Below are positions 37,838 through 44,621 of a stretch of DNA of 44,621 nt, in pieces. The first letter of the stretch is position 1, and each line of letters starts with the position of its first letter. Origin of the DNA: Halorubrum tebenquichense DSM 14210 (GTDB lineage: Archaea > Halobacteriota > Halobacteria > Halobacteriales > Haloferacaceae); assembly GCF_000337415.1 (NCBI RefSeq), contig NZ_AOJD01000034.1, positions 1 through 44,621 on the forward strand, read 5' to 3'. A model generated the notes under the pieces. The model ran no database searches, had not been told where the DNA came from, and saw nothing but the letters and a program-made list of their open reading frames with translations. The position numbers and the translations under genes were made by a program.

Positions 37838-38397
37838 GCGAGCCGTCGATACTCGTCGTGGAGGACGAGCCCGACATCGCGGCGCTGTACGCCGGCTTCC
37901 TCGAGGAGCAGTACGCGGTCGACGTCGCCGAGACCGCCGCCGAGGCGATCGATCGGGTCGACGCCGCCGTCGACGTGGTGCTGCTCGACCGGCGGCTCCC
38001 GGACGGGAGCGGCGACGACGTCTTAGCGCACATCCGCGAGGAGGGGTACGACTGCCGCGTGGCGATGGTCACCGCGGTCGAGCCGGACTTCGACATCATC
38101 GATATGGGGTTCGACCTGTATCTCACCAAGCCGGTGAGCCGCTCGAAGCTGCTCGCGGCCATCGACACGCTCCTGACACGCAGCGAGTACGACGACCTCG
38201 TCCGGGAGGCCGCCGCGCTCGCCAGCAAGCGCGCCGTGTTGAGTTCACAGAAGCCGGCCGCACAGCGCGAGGGGAACGAGGCCTACGCCGAACTCGTCGA
38301 GCGGCTGGAGGACTTGGACGCCGACATCGACGACCTCGGCGAGTCGCTGTCGACCGACGACTACCGCGCGATGTTCCGCGACCTCGGCGAGGCCTGA
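37834..38397 (+). CDS. Response regulator with HalX domain
   Basis: A 187-residue protein from a GTG start. Receiver domain: Glu-Asp-Glu pocket at 10-12 (VVEDEPD), phosphoacceptor Asp52 (LLDRRLPDG), Thr80 (MVTAVEP) and Lys99 (YLTKPVS), all intact. Residues 120-187 form the HalX helical domain (REAAALASKRAVLSSQKPAA to AELVERLEDLDADIDDLGE), a haloarchaeal output or partner-binding domain of unknown mechanism. There is no DNA-binding domain. No histidine kinase is adjacent. A leaderless leader ORF precedes it. The shared upstream region with the KaiC-like gene suggests co-regulation. Confidence 0.92.
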   Translation: MSEPSILVVEDEPDIAALYAGFLEEQYAVDVAETAAEAIDRVDAAVDVVLLDRRLPDGSGDDVLAHIREEGYDCRVAMVTAVEPDFDIIDMGFDLYLTKPVSRSKLLAAIDTLLTRSEYDDLVREAAALASKRAVLSSQKPAAQREGNEAYAELVERLEDLDADIDDLGESLSTDDYRAMFRDLGEA

Positions 38398-38568
38398 CGC
38401 GGCGCTTTTCGTTCGTTTGTCCGTCGATACTGTTCCGCCGTCCCGTCAGGGAACCCGCCGACAGCGACGCGATCCGGGACGAAGTTTGAACGGACCTCGC
38501 CCCGACTCCGCCCCGAATTTGTCCGGTAGTTGAAAATATATCTCCCCGCTATCGCCCTCGTGGAGACC

Positions 38569-38721
38569 ATGACGAGACGAGACGCGCGACGGCGGTTCCC
38601 GGCGACGAGCGGCGGACTCGCGACGCCCGCACTCGCCGGATGTCTCGGCGGAGCGACGGGGGACGGCCACGAGTGCCCGACGGTCGAGGACGTGGTTCAA
38701 GTGACCGTGACCGCTACGTAA
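38569..38721 (+). CDS. Tiny Tat lipoprotein upstream of the molybdoenzyme
   Basis: A 50-residue ORF, starting MTRRDARRRFPATSGGLATP and ending in VVQVTVTAT. It has a twin-arginine-like N-terminus (RRRFPATS), a lipobox LAGC with the Cys at about residue 24, then only about 26 residues after cleavage, including HECPTVEDVVQ. AAAATATATCT at 38533-38543 gives a TATA box about 30 bases before the ATG. The next gene starts three bases after its TAA stop, so they share a transcript. It could be a short true lipoprotein, an accessory to the oxidoreductase, or the remnant of a larger one (the downstream mature part looks truncated). Confidence 0.6.
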   Translation: MTRRDARRRFPATSGGLATPALAGCLGGATGDGHECPTVEDVVQVTVTAT

Positions 38722-38724
38722 ATC

Positions 38725-40242
38725 ATGATCAACGTTACCGAGAATCGAGAGACGCTCCTCGCGGCGGCGGCCGGCGCGGCCGGGGTCGCCGGGTCGTACC
38801 TCGTCACGGGGTGGACGCCGTCGTTCGTCGTTCGGCCCATCGACCAGACCATCGTCAACCTGACCCCCGGTCCGGTCGTGACGACCGCGATCGAGACGCT
38901 CGGCGACGCGGGACACCTGATCCACATCGCCATGGCGGTCACGGTCGCGACCGGGCTGTTCGGTGCGATCGCGTTCGCGGGCCTCCGGATCGCCGCACGC
39001 ACCGAGCGGCGGGCCGCGGGCGTCGCCGTCGCCGGCGTCGGGTCGTGGCTGCTCGCCGCGGGTCTGACCGGCGTCTCGACCGGGGCGCTGGGCGCGGCGC
39101 TCCCCGCGGCGACCGTCGTCGGGACCGGGTGGCTCCCCCCGTCGGCCGCGCCGTCCGGAGACGATCCCGCCGCCGTGAGGAACTCGTCGGCGGTCGTCGA
39201 CGCGGTGCGCCGCCGGACCCTCGGCGTCGTCGCCGGGGCGCTCGGGTTCGTCGGCGCGACGGCGGTGGGGCGACGGGCGCTCGCGTCGGGCGACGGCCCG
39301 CTCCCCGACGCCCCGCGGTCGGAGGGCGCGGCCACGCGGCTTCAGGAACTCGACGCGGCGTCGCTGTCGGTCGAGAGCGACGACCTCCACGGGATGGTGA
39401 GTCCGATCGGGGAGTTCTACAACGTCGACATCGCGGAGTTCGACCCCGAGGTCACCGCCGAGGAGTGGTCGCTGACGTTCACCGGCGAGACGGAGTCCGA
39501 TCGGACGGTCACCTTCGACGAACTGATCGACCGCCCGGTCGAACACCGGGCGATAACGCTCCGCTGCGTCGGCGAGGACCTGAACGGGCCGAAGCTGGAC
39601 AACGCCGTCTGGACCGGGACTCCGATCCGGCCGCTGCTTGAGTCCGTCGACCCGCAGGGCGAGTGCGACTGCGCGATGCTGCGCGGCGAGGACGGGTACT
39701 ACGTCCAGTTCCCGGTCGACGTCCTCGCCGAGGGGTTCCTCGCGTGGGGGATGAACGGCAAGGAGCTGCCGTCCGGTCACGGCCACCCGGTCCGGGTGCT
39801 GATCCCGGGGCACTGGGGCGAGACGAACGTGAAGTGGCTCTCGGAGATCGAGCTGCTGAACGTCGAGGACGACGGCTACTGGGAGGAGCGCGGCTGGGAG
39901 GGGACCGGCGAGGTGAAGACGGTCGCCAAGCTCTGGGACGAGGGGATCACGGAGCTGAGCGACGGCCGGACCGAACTCGCCGGCCACGCCTACGCGGGGA
40001 CGCGCGGGATCGACCGCGTCGAGGTGTCGACCGACGGCGGCGACACGTGGACCGACGCCGACCTCTCCGAGGCGCTCCCCGACGCCGACGTCTGGCGGCA
40101 GTGGCGACACGTTTTCGAGCCCGACGGGGAGCGCGAGGTCGTCGTCCGCGCGGTCGACGGCGAGGGGACGCTCCAGACCGAAGATCCCACGGGGTCGGTC
40201 CCGGACGGCGCTGCGGGGTGGGTGCGCCGGACGGTCGGGTGA
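38725..40242 (+). CDS. Membrane-anchored sulfite-oxidase-family molybdopterin oxidoreductase
   Basis: A 505-residue molybdoenzyme. Four or five membrane helices occupy the first ~185 residues. The catalytic part begins near residue 220: IGEFYNVDIAEFDPEVTAEEW, VEHRAITLRCVGED with Mo-ligand Cys281, GYYVQFPVDVLAEGFLAWGM and the C-terminal dimerisation domain GIDRVEVSTDGGDTWTDADL. Such enzymes oxidise or reduce S- or N-oxides; the substrate here is unknown. No Tat signal is seen in the N-terminus, unlike soluble relatives, so the protein is membrane-tethered with the catalytic domain presumably outside. It follows the tiny lipoprotein by three bases. A DHH nuclease gene converges on it. Confidence 0.9.
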   Translation: MINVTENRETLLAAAAGAAGVAGSYLVTGWTPSFVVRPIDQTIVNLTPGPVVTTAIETLGDAGHLIHIAMAVTVATGLFGAIAFAGLRIAARTERRAAGVAVAGVGSWLLAAGLTGVSTGALGAALPAATVVGTGWLPPSAAPSGDDPAAVRNSSAVVDAVRRRTLGVVAGALGFVGATAVGRRALASGDGPLPDAPRSEGAATRLQELDAASLSVESDDLHGMVSPIGEFYNVDIAEFDPEVTAEEWSLTFTGETESDRTVTFDELIDRPVEHRAITLRCVGEDLNGPKLDNAVWTGTPIRPLLESVDPQGECDCAMLRGEDGYYVQFPVDVLAEGFLAWGMNGKELPSGHGHPVRVLIPGHWGETNVKWLSEIELLNVEDDGYWEERGWEGTGEVKTVAKLWDEGITELSDGRTELAGHAYAGTRGIDRVEVSTDGGDTWTDADLSEALPDADVWRQWRHVFEPDGEREVVVRAVDGEGTLQTEDPTGSVPDGAAGWVRRTVG

Positions 40243-40270
40243 TCGTCGGGGACGGCCGCCCGCCCACGGC

Positions 40271-41689
40271 TCACGAGAGCTGTTCGCCGACGATCCGGTC
40301 CGCCTCGGCGAGGAACGCGTCGCGCTCGCCGGTCGGGATGGTCGCGCCCGCGGCGACGTCGTGGCCGCCGCCGTCGCCGCCGACGGACCGGCTCGCCTCG
40401 CGCATCACCGTCGAGAGGTCGAGGCCCCGCCGGACGAGCGCGTGCGACCCGCGCGAGGACACCTTCAGCTCCTCGGCGCTCTTCTCGGCGAAGGCGATCA
40501 CCGGCTTCGAGCGGTCGACCCCGGGCGAGCCGACCGCCATCCCGGCGACGATGCCGACGATGGTCTCGCGGATGCGCGACCCGGCGTCGAACCACTGGAG
40601 GTGCTCCTCGTGGGTGACGCCCTCGTTTTTGACCCACTGGAGGCCCTCCGAGAGGTTCCGGCGGTGGGTGCGGAGGAGCCGCCGGGCCTCCGCGAGGGCG
40701 TCGCCGCGGTCGCCGAGACACACCGCGAGGCCGACGTCGCCGCGCTCGTAGCGGGCGGTCGCGTTGAGCAGGGTCGAGAACTCGCTCACGTCGCGCAGTT
40801 CGGTGCCGACCTCCTCGTCGACGAGCGTGTACGCCGTGCCGACGAGCGCCTCGATCCGGTCAGAGGGGACGCCCGAGGCGACCGCGCGGCGCATCAGCGC
40901 GGAGGCGACCGCGCGGCGCTCGTCGGCGTCGAGGTCGACCCAGCGCCGCCACTCCCCGTCGCGTTTCACGTCGACGTCGAGGTCGGTGAGGAAGGAGATC
41001 GCCCCCGCCTCGTCGTTGGTGATCCCGGGAATCTTCACGTCGGAGGCGTACTCCAGGAACTTCGGGAGCGGGCGGGTCTGTCTGCCGTAGAGGTCGAGGT
41101 CGGTCCGCGCGTCGAGGACGCCCGCGTCGACGCCGTCGGCGACGACCGCCTCGTTGGCACCGACGAGGCCGTCGGTCGAGTCCTGCATGTCGCCGACCGC
41201 GCCGACGACCGCCAGCCCGGCGAGGTCGCGGTTGTCGCCGTCGGGTCCCTCCAGCGCGCGGGCGAGCAGGTAGCTCGCGCCGGCCCCGGAGAGTTCGCTC
41301 GCGCCGTCGATTCCTTCGAGCAGCGGGTTGAGGTGGTACCGCGTGTCGCGGTCGGCGGGCTGGTGGTGGTCGGCGATGACGGGCACGAAGTCCCCGGCCG
41401 CCTCGTGGTCGGCGATCATGTCCAGCTGGCCGGAGCCGAAGTCGGTGAAAAGCACCACGTCGTACTCGCGGGCCGCGATCCCCGCGATCGACGCCTCGTC
41501 CAGCTGCTTCTCGAAGACGACCTCGTGGTCGACCCCGGCCCGAGCGAGCGCGGTGGACGCGATCGCGGCGCTCGTGATCCCGTCGGCGTCGATGTGAGAG
41601 GCCAGGAGGACCCGACCGGCCTCGCGCAGTCGGTCGGCGCAGTCGGTCGCGCGGTCGGCGAGGTCGGGGACTGGGGCGGCGACTGCCAT
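40271..41689 (-). CDS. RecJ-like DHH-family phosphoesterase/nuclease
   Basis: A 472-residue DHH protein of the archaeal RecJ/GAN group. Motif I is SHIDADG (31-37), motif II has FTDFGSGQ, motif III is IADHHQP (Asp107-His108-His109), and motif IV lies in VGAVGDMQD. The C-terminal DHHA1 domain ends with GGDGGGHDVAAGATIP. Archaeal relatives are single-strand exonucleases linked to the replisome (GINS-associated) or to repair; the role here is predicted. The ATG at 41689 lies about 28 bases from the TATA-like GTTTATGACC (41711-41720); a GTG two codons upstream is possible. Confidence 0.92.
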   Translation of the reverse strand: MAVAAPVPDLADRATDCADRLREAGRVLLASHIDADGITSAAIASTALARAGVDHEVVFEKQLDEASIAGIAAREYDVVLFTDFGSGQLDMIADHEAAGDFVPVIADHHQPADRDTRYHLNPLLEGIDGASELSGAGASYLLARALEGPDGDNRDLAGLAVVGAVGDMQDSTDGLVGANEAVVADGVDAGVLDARTDLDLYGRQTRPLPKFLEYASDVKIPGITNDEAGAISFLTDLDVDVKRDGEWRRWVDLDADERRAVASALMRRAVASGVPSDRIEALVGTAYTLVDEEVGTELRDVSEFSTLLNATARYERGDVGLAVCLGDRGDALAEARRLLRTHRRNLSEGLQWVKNEGVTHEEHLQWFDAGSRIRETIVGIVAGMAVGSPGVDRSKPVIAFAEKSAEELKVSSRGSHALVRRGLDLSTVMREASRSVGGDGGGHDVAAGATIPTGERDAFLAEADRIVGEQLS

Positions 41690-41712
41690 TACCACCGCTT
41701 GGCGCTCGATCG

Positions 41713-41720
41713 GTCATAAA
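41713..41720 (-). promoter_or_regulatory. TATA-like box for the DHH nuclease
   Basis: Minus strand GTTTATGA about 28 bases before the ATG at 41689. It favours this ATG over the in-frame GTG two codons upstream. Confidence 0.5.
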
Positions 41721-41806
41721 CGCACGCTTCGGGGAGACGGGAGCGGCGCGGTCGGCGGGACGGGACCGCGGCCCCCGTCGAAGGGGCATCAATTGCCGTA
41801 ACTGAC

Positions 41807-41813
41807 GATTATA
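41807..41813 (+). promoter_or_regulatory. TATA-like box of the metYX operon
   Basis: GATTATA, centred about 32 bases before the metY ATG at 41842 and 19 bases before an out-of-frame ATG at 41829. No SAM-box or other riboswitch is recognisable in the very short leader. Confidence 0.5.
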
Positions 41814-41841
41814 GAAGTACGTAGACGTATGAGCAACAAAC

Positions 41842-43179
41842 ATGACACGTGGGTTTTCCACCCGGAGTCTCCACGCCGGAGCCGAGCCCGACTCGGCCAC
41901 CGGTGCCCGCGCTACGCCGATCCACCAGACGACCTCGTACGTCTTCGACGACGCGGACACGGCGGCGGAGCTGTACGCGCTCCGGGCGGAGGGCCACATC
42001 TACTCCCGGCTCTCGAACCCGACGGTGAACGCCTTGGAGGACCGGCTGGCGGACCTCTCGGGCGGGTCGGACGCGGTCGCGACCGGCTCGGGGATGGCCG
42101 CGTTCGACGCGATCACGACGGTCCTCGCGAGCGCGGGCGACAACGTCGTCGCCAGCTCGGAGATGTACGGCGGCACCGCCGCGTACCTCACGAGCATCGC
42201 GGACCGCCGGGGGATCGAGGCGCGGCTCGTCGACACGCTCGACTACGAGGCGTACGCGGACGCGATCGACGACGACACCGCGTTCGTCCACGTCGAGACG
42301 ATCGCGAATCCCTCGCTCGTCACCCCCGACTTCGAGCGGCTCGCCGACATCGCCCACGACCGCGCAGTCCCGCTCGTCGTCGACAACACCTTCGCGACGC
42401 CGTACCTCTGCCGCCCGTTCGAGCACGGCGCGGACATCACGTGGGAGTCGACGACGAAGTGGATCACGGGCAACGGCACCACGGTCGGCGGCGTCGTCGT
42501 CGACGGCGGGCAGTTCCCGTGGGACCACCCGGACGCCGACTACGACGAACTGGACGGCGAGTCGCCCGCGTACCCGATCGACTTCGTCGAGCAGTTCGGC
42601 GACGCCGCGTTCGCCAACGTCGCCCGCCAGCGCGGGGTGCGGCCGACCGGCGGCCAGCAGTCGCCCTTCGACGCGTGGCAGACGATCCAGGGGCTCAACA
42701 CCCTCCCGCTGCGGATGGAGCGCCACTGTGAGAACGCGCGGGAGGTGGCCGAGTTCCTCCGCGACGACGAGCGCGTCGACTGGGTGTCGTACCCGGGGTT
42801 CGAGGACCACGAGAGCCACGCCAACGCCGCCGAGTATCTCGACGGCTTCGGTGGGATGGTCACCTTCGGCGTCGACGGCGGCTACGAGGCCGCGAAGACG
42901 TTCTGCGAGTCGGTCGAGCTGACGAGCTTCCTCGCGAACATCGGCGACGCGAAGACGCTCGTCATCCACCCGGCCTCCACGACGCACGCGCAGATGGACG
43001 AAGAGCAACGGCGGCTCGCGGGCGTCTCCCCCGAGATGCTCCGGCTCTCGGTCGGCATCGAGGACGCCGACGACGTGATCGCCGACCTCGACGCGGGGCT
43101 GGCGGCGGGCGAGCGCGCCGCGACGGGTGAGGCCGGAGACGACGGGGGCGCGGCCGGGGAGGGAGGGGAGGATCGATGA
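41842..43179 (+). CDS. metY: O-acetylhomoserine sulfhydrylase (MetY/MetZ type)
   Basis: A 445-residue PLP enzyme of the Cys/Met metabolism family. It replaces the acetyl group of O-acetylhomoserine with sulfide, giving homocysteine. PLP features: STTKW with Schiff-base Lys206, Asp181 in [25 protein letters not shown] and the C-terminal [26 protein letters not shown]. The acidic tail after residue 425 is haloarchaeal. The long length, over 420 residues, suits O-acetylhomoserine sulfhydrylase rather than cystathionine gamma-synthase (usually about 380-400), but either is possible. Its stop overlaps metX (ATGA). Confidence 0.94.
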   Translation: MTRGFSTRSLHAGAEPDSATGARATPIHQTTSYVFDDADTAAELYALRAEGHIYSRLSNPTVNALEDRLADLSGGSDAVATGSGMAAFDAITTVLASAGDNVVASSEMYGGTAAYLTSIADRRGIEARLVDTLDYEAYADAIDDDTAFVHVETIANPSLVTPDFERLADIAHDRAVPLVVDNTFATPYLCRPFEHGADITWESTTKWITGNGTTVGGVVVDGGQFPWDHPDADYDELDGESPAYPIDFVEQFGDAAFANVARQRGVRPTGGQQSPFDAWQTIQGLNTLPLRMERHCENAREVAEFLRDDERVDWVSYPGFEDHESHANAAEYLDGFGGMVTFGVDGGYEAAKTFCESVELTSFLANIGDAKTLVIHPASTTHAQMDEEQRRLAGVSPEMLRLSVGIEDADDVIADLDAGLAAGERAATGEAGDDGGAAGEGGEDR

Positions 43180-44480
43180 GCGCCGTCCCGACCGACCACG
43201 GCGTCGCCTCGCTCGGCGAGTTCACCTTCGAGTGCGGGCAGTCGGTGCCCGACTTCGAGGTCGCCTACGAGACCCACGGCGAGTTCGACGGCGACAACGT
43301 CGTGTTAGTCTGTCACGCGCTCACCGGGAGCCAGAACGTCGCGCGGTCGCCGGAGCCGGAGCGCGACGCGGAGACCGCCGGGGCCGGACAGGCCGGACAG
43401 GCCCGCGCGTGGTGGGACGACGTCGTCGGGCCGGGGAAGGCCATCGACACGACGGAGTACTACGTCGTCTGCGCGAACGTCCCCGGATCCTGTTACGGCA
43501 CGACCGGGCCGGCCAGCGAGCGGCCCGCGGACCTCGACCTCCGCGAGGAGCCCGATCACGACCGGTGGGGGACCGCGTTCCCGCCGGTTCAGGTCGAGGA
43601 CTGGGCGCGGGCGCAGCGGCGGCTGCTCGACCACCTCGGCGTCGGGCGGCTCCGGGCGGTCGTCGGCGGGAGCGTCGGCGGGATGAACGCCCTGGAGTGG
43701 GCGAAGCGGTACCCCGACGACGTCGACCGCGTGGTCGCCATCGCGACCGCCGGGCGGCTCGACGCGCAGTGTCTCGCGCTCGACGCGGTCGCGCGGCGGG
43801 CGATCCGCGCGGACGCCGACTGGAACGGCGGCGACTACTACGGCGACGACCGGCCGGACCCGACGGAGGGGCTCGCGATCGCCCGTCAGATCGGCCACAT
43901 CATGTACCTCTCGAAGGCGTCGATGGAGCGGAAGTTCGGGCGGCGCTCGGCGGGCCGCGACTCGCTCACGCGCGAGGACGGCGACCTCGGGCTGCCGCCG
44001 GAGCCGACGGCCGGCTTCTTCCCGTACCGCGAGGTCGAGTCGTACCTCGACTACCAAGCGGAGGGGTTCGGAGACCGCTTCGACGCGAACAGCTACCTCT
44101 ACCTGACGCGCGCGATGGACGAGTACGACCTCGCCGCGGGCCACGGCACCGACGCCGACGCGCTCGCCGCCTTCGAGGGCGAGGCGCTCCTCGTGAGCTT
44201 CACCGCCGACTGGCACTTCACCGTCGAGCAGTCGGCCTCCCTCGCCGACGCCTTCGGCGAGGCCGAGGTCCCGGCCGCGCACCACGTGATCGACTCCGAC
44301 CACGGCCACGACGCGTTCCTCGTCGAGCCCGAACACGTCGGGCCGCCGGTCCGCGACTTCCTCGCGGACGGCGTCGACGGCCGGGCGGTCTCGGACGAGG
44401 GCGACGACGAGGGCGACAATCGCCCGGACCGCGGCGACGCCGACCACGCCCCGGTCCACGCGAGTCTTTTCAGGGGGTAG
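43176..44480 (+). CDS. metX: Homoserine O-acetyltransferase
   Basis: A 434-residue alpha/beta-hydrolase of the MetX family, which acetylates homoserine with acetyl-CoA. The nucleophile is Ser166 in GGSVGGMN, preceded by the acyl-binding VCHALTGSQ and [15 protein letters not shown]; the charge-relay Asp and His are in FTADWHFT and SDHGHDAFL. The last ~45 residues are an acidic Asp/Gly/Glu-rich tail beyond the conserved domain. GGGAGGGGAGGATCG precedes its ATG, a strong Shine-Dalgarno, and the start overlaps the metY stop by four bases. The two enzymes form a direct two-step homocysteine route. Confidence 0.95.
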   Translation: MSAVPTDHGVASLGEFTFECGQSVPDFEVAYETHGEFDGDNVVLVCHALTGSQNVARSPEPERDAETAGAGQAGQARAWWDDVVGPGKAIDTTEYYVVCANVPGSCYGTTGPASERPADLDLREEPDHDRWGTAFPPVQVEDWARAQRRLLDHLGVGRLRAVVGGSVGGMNALEWAKRYPDDVDRVVAIATAGRLDAQCLALDAVARRAIRADADWNGGDYYGDDRPDPTEGLAIARQIGHIMYLSKASMERKFGRRSAGRDSLTREDGDLGLPPEPTAGFFPYREVESYLDYQAEGFGDRFDANSYLYLTRAMDEYDLAAGHGTDADALAAFEGEALLVSFTADWHFTVEQSASLADAFGEAEVPAAHHVIDSDHGHDAFLVEPEHVGPPVRDFLADGVDGRAVSDEGDDEGDNRPDRGDADHAPVHASLFRG

Positions 44481-44513
44481 CCGAGTTTCGAGGAGGATCG
44501 AGATCGTGTGGTT

Positions 44514-44621
44514 AGCGGTGGCGCGTGCCTGTGAGCGGCCGGAGGCCGCGAGTAGGGAGGGACCTCCGATTCTCGCTGGAGTCGGTCGCCGAGCGAAGCG
44601 ACGGCGACCGACGAGGCTGGG
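44514..44621 (+). repeat. Dispersed structured repeat, copy C (right end cut by window edge)
   Basis: AGCGGTGGCGCG(T)GCCT and the closing GACGAGGCTGGG match copy B at 17672 and 17758. GGTCGCCG (44584-44591) pairs with CGGCGACC (44602-44609); copy B has AGTCGCCG/CGGCGACT at the same place, so the outer base pair changed on both sides at once (A-T to G-C). GCGGCC-GGA-GGCCGC forms another stem near 44534-44548. No TATA box precedes this copy. Confidence 0.7.

Noticed and set aside
41800-41841. SAM or other riboswitch ahead of metYX
   Set aside because: The TATA-like box is about 30 bases from the start codon, leaving no room for an aptamer.
41829-42731. Alternative 300-residue frame starting at the ATG before metY
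   Set aside because: It runs through metY in another frame, has Arg-rich shadow composition and no recognisable domain.

Overview
The window is chromosomal DNA of a haloarchaeon. It is GC-rich throughout, the proteins are strongly acidic, many exported proteins carry twin-arginine or archaeal surface-protein signals, and most genes have a TATA-like box about 26-30 bases before the start codon, as expected for leaderless haloarchaeal mRNAs. The gene families (dodecin, DpsA, CrtB, arl/che cluster, HalX regulator, BGTF and Hvo_1808 surface proteins) fit class Halobacteria. A Halorubrum-like genus is my inference from gene content and from the dispersed repeat, not a proven assignment.

Layout. 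1-206: truncated copy of a dispersed structured repeat. 244-1699: small housekeeping genes (dodecin, a DUF7116-like protein, a zinc-ribbon protein, an A-type Fe-S carrier). 1821-6356: a tightly overlapping phnD-phnC-phnE-phnE-HAD operon for phosphonate-type uptake. 6549-9471: hisD, a small membrane protein, phytoene synthase crtB with a short leader ORF, and a 43-residue zinc-finger protein. 9589-14174: a Tat-exported protein, nicotinamidase, a surface metalloprotease-like protein and nicotinate phosphoribosyltransferase, so NAD salvage genes flank a surface protein. 14313-16405: dpsA converging on an operon with a DtxR/SirR-type regulator whose promoter carries two TTAGG-N4-CCTAA palindromes. 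16556-18148: an AMMECR1 protein, the RNase P RNA gene and the longest copy of the dispersed repeat. 18149-20067: htpX and an epimerase. 20145-29625: the motility block, cheY-cheC-cheD then arlCE-F-G-H-I-J. 29731-34950: a BGTF surface protein, a zinc-ribbon membrane protein, a DUF7500-like protein and two tandem archaellins. 35259-38397: a regulatory neighbourhood (SHOCT membrane protein, divergent membrane protein/winged-HTH pair, RAD55/KaiC-like ATPase, HalX response regulator). 38569-41689: a tiny lipoprotein with a membrane-anchored sulfite-oxidase-family enzyme, and a RecJ-like DHH nuclease. 41842-44480: metY-metX for homocysteine synthesis. 44514-44621: a third repeat copy running off the end.

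How the parts work together. CheY/CheC/CheD feed signals to an archaellum whose motor (ArlJ, ArlI, ArlH), stator (ArlF, ArlG), switch complex (ArlCE) and filament (two archaellins) are all here on the minus strand. MetX activates homoserine and MetY sulfhydrylates it. Nicotinamidase and PncB form a two-step route from nicotinamide to NaMN.

Two patterns look least explained. (1) At crtB, the DtxR operon and the HalX regulator, the TATA box is placed for a leaderless transcript that starts not at the main gene but at a 15-18 codon ORF whose stop overlaps the main start codon; two further short ORFs exactly fill the arlH-arlI and arlI-arlJ gaps. (2) A dispersed element occurs in three copies with paired arms, and one stem shows a compensatory A-T to G-C change between copies, suggesting a selected structured RNA or DNA element.
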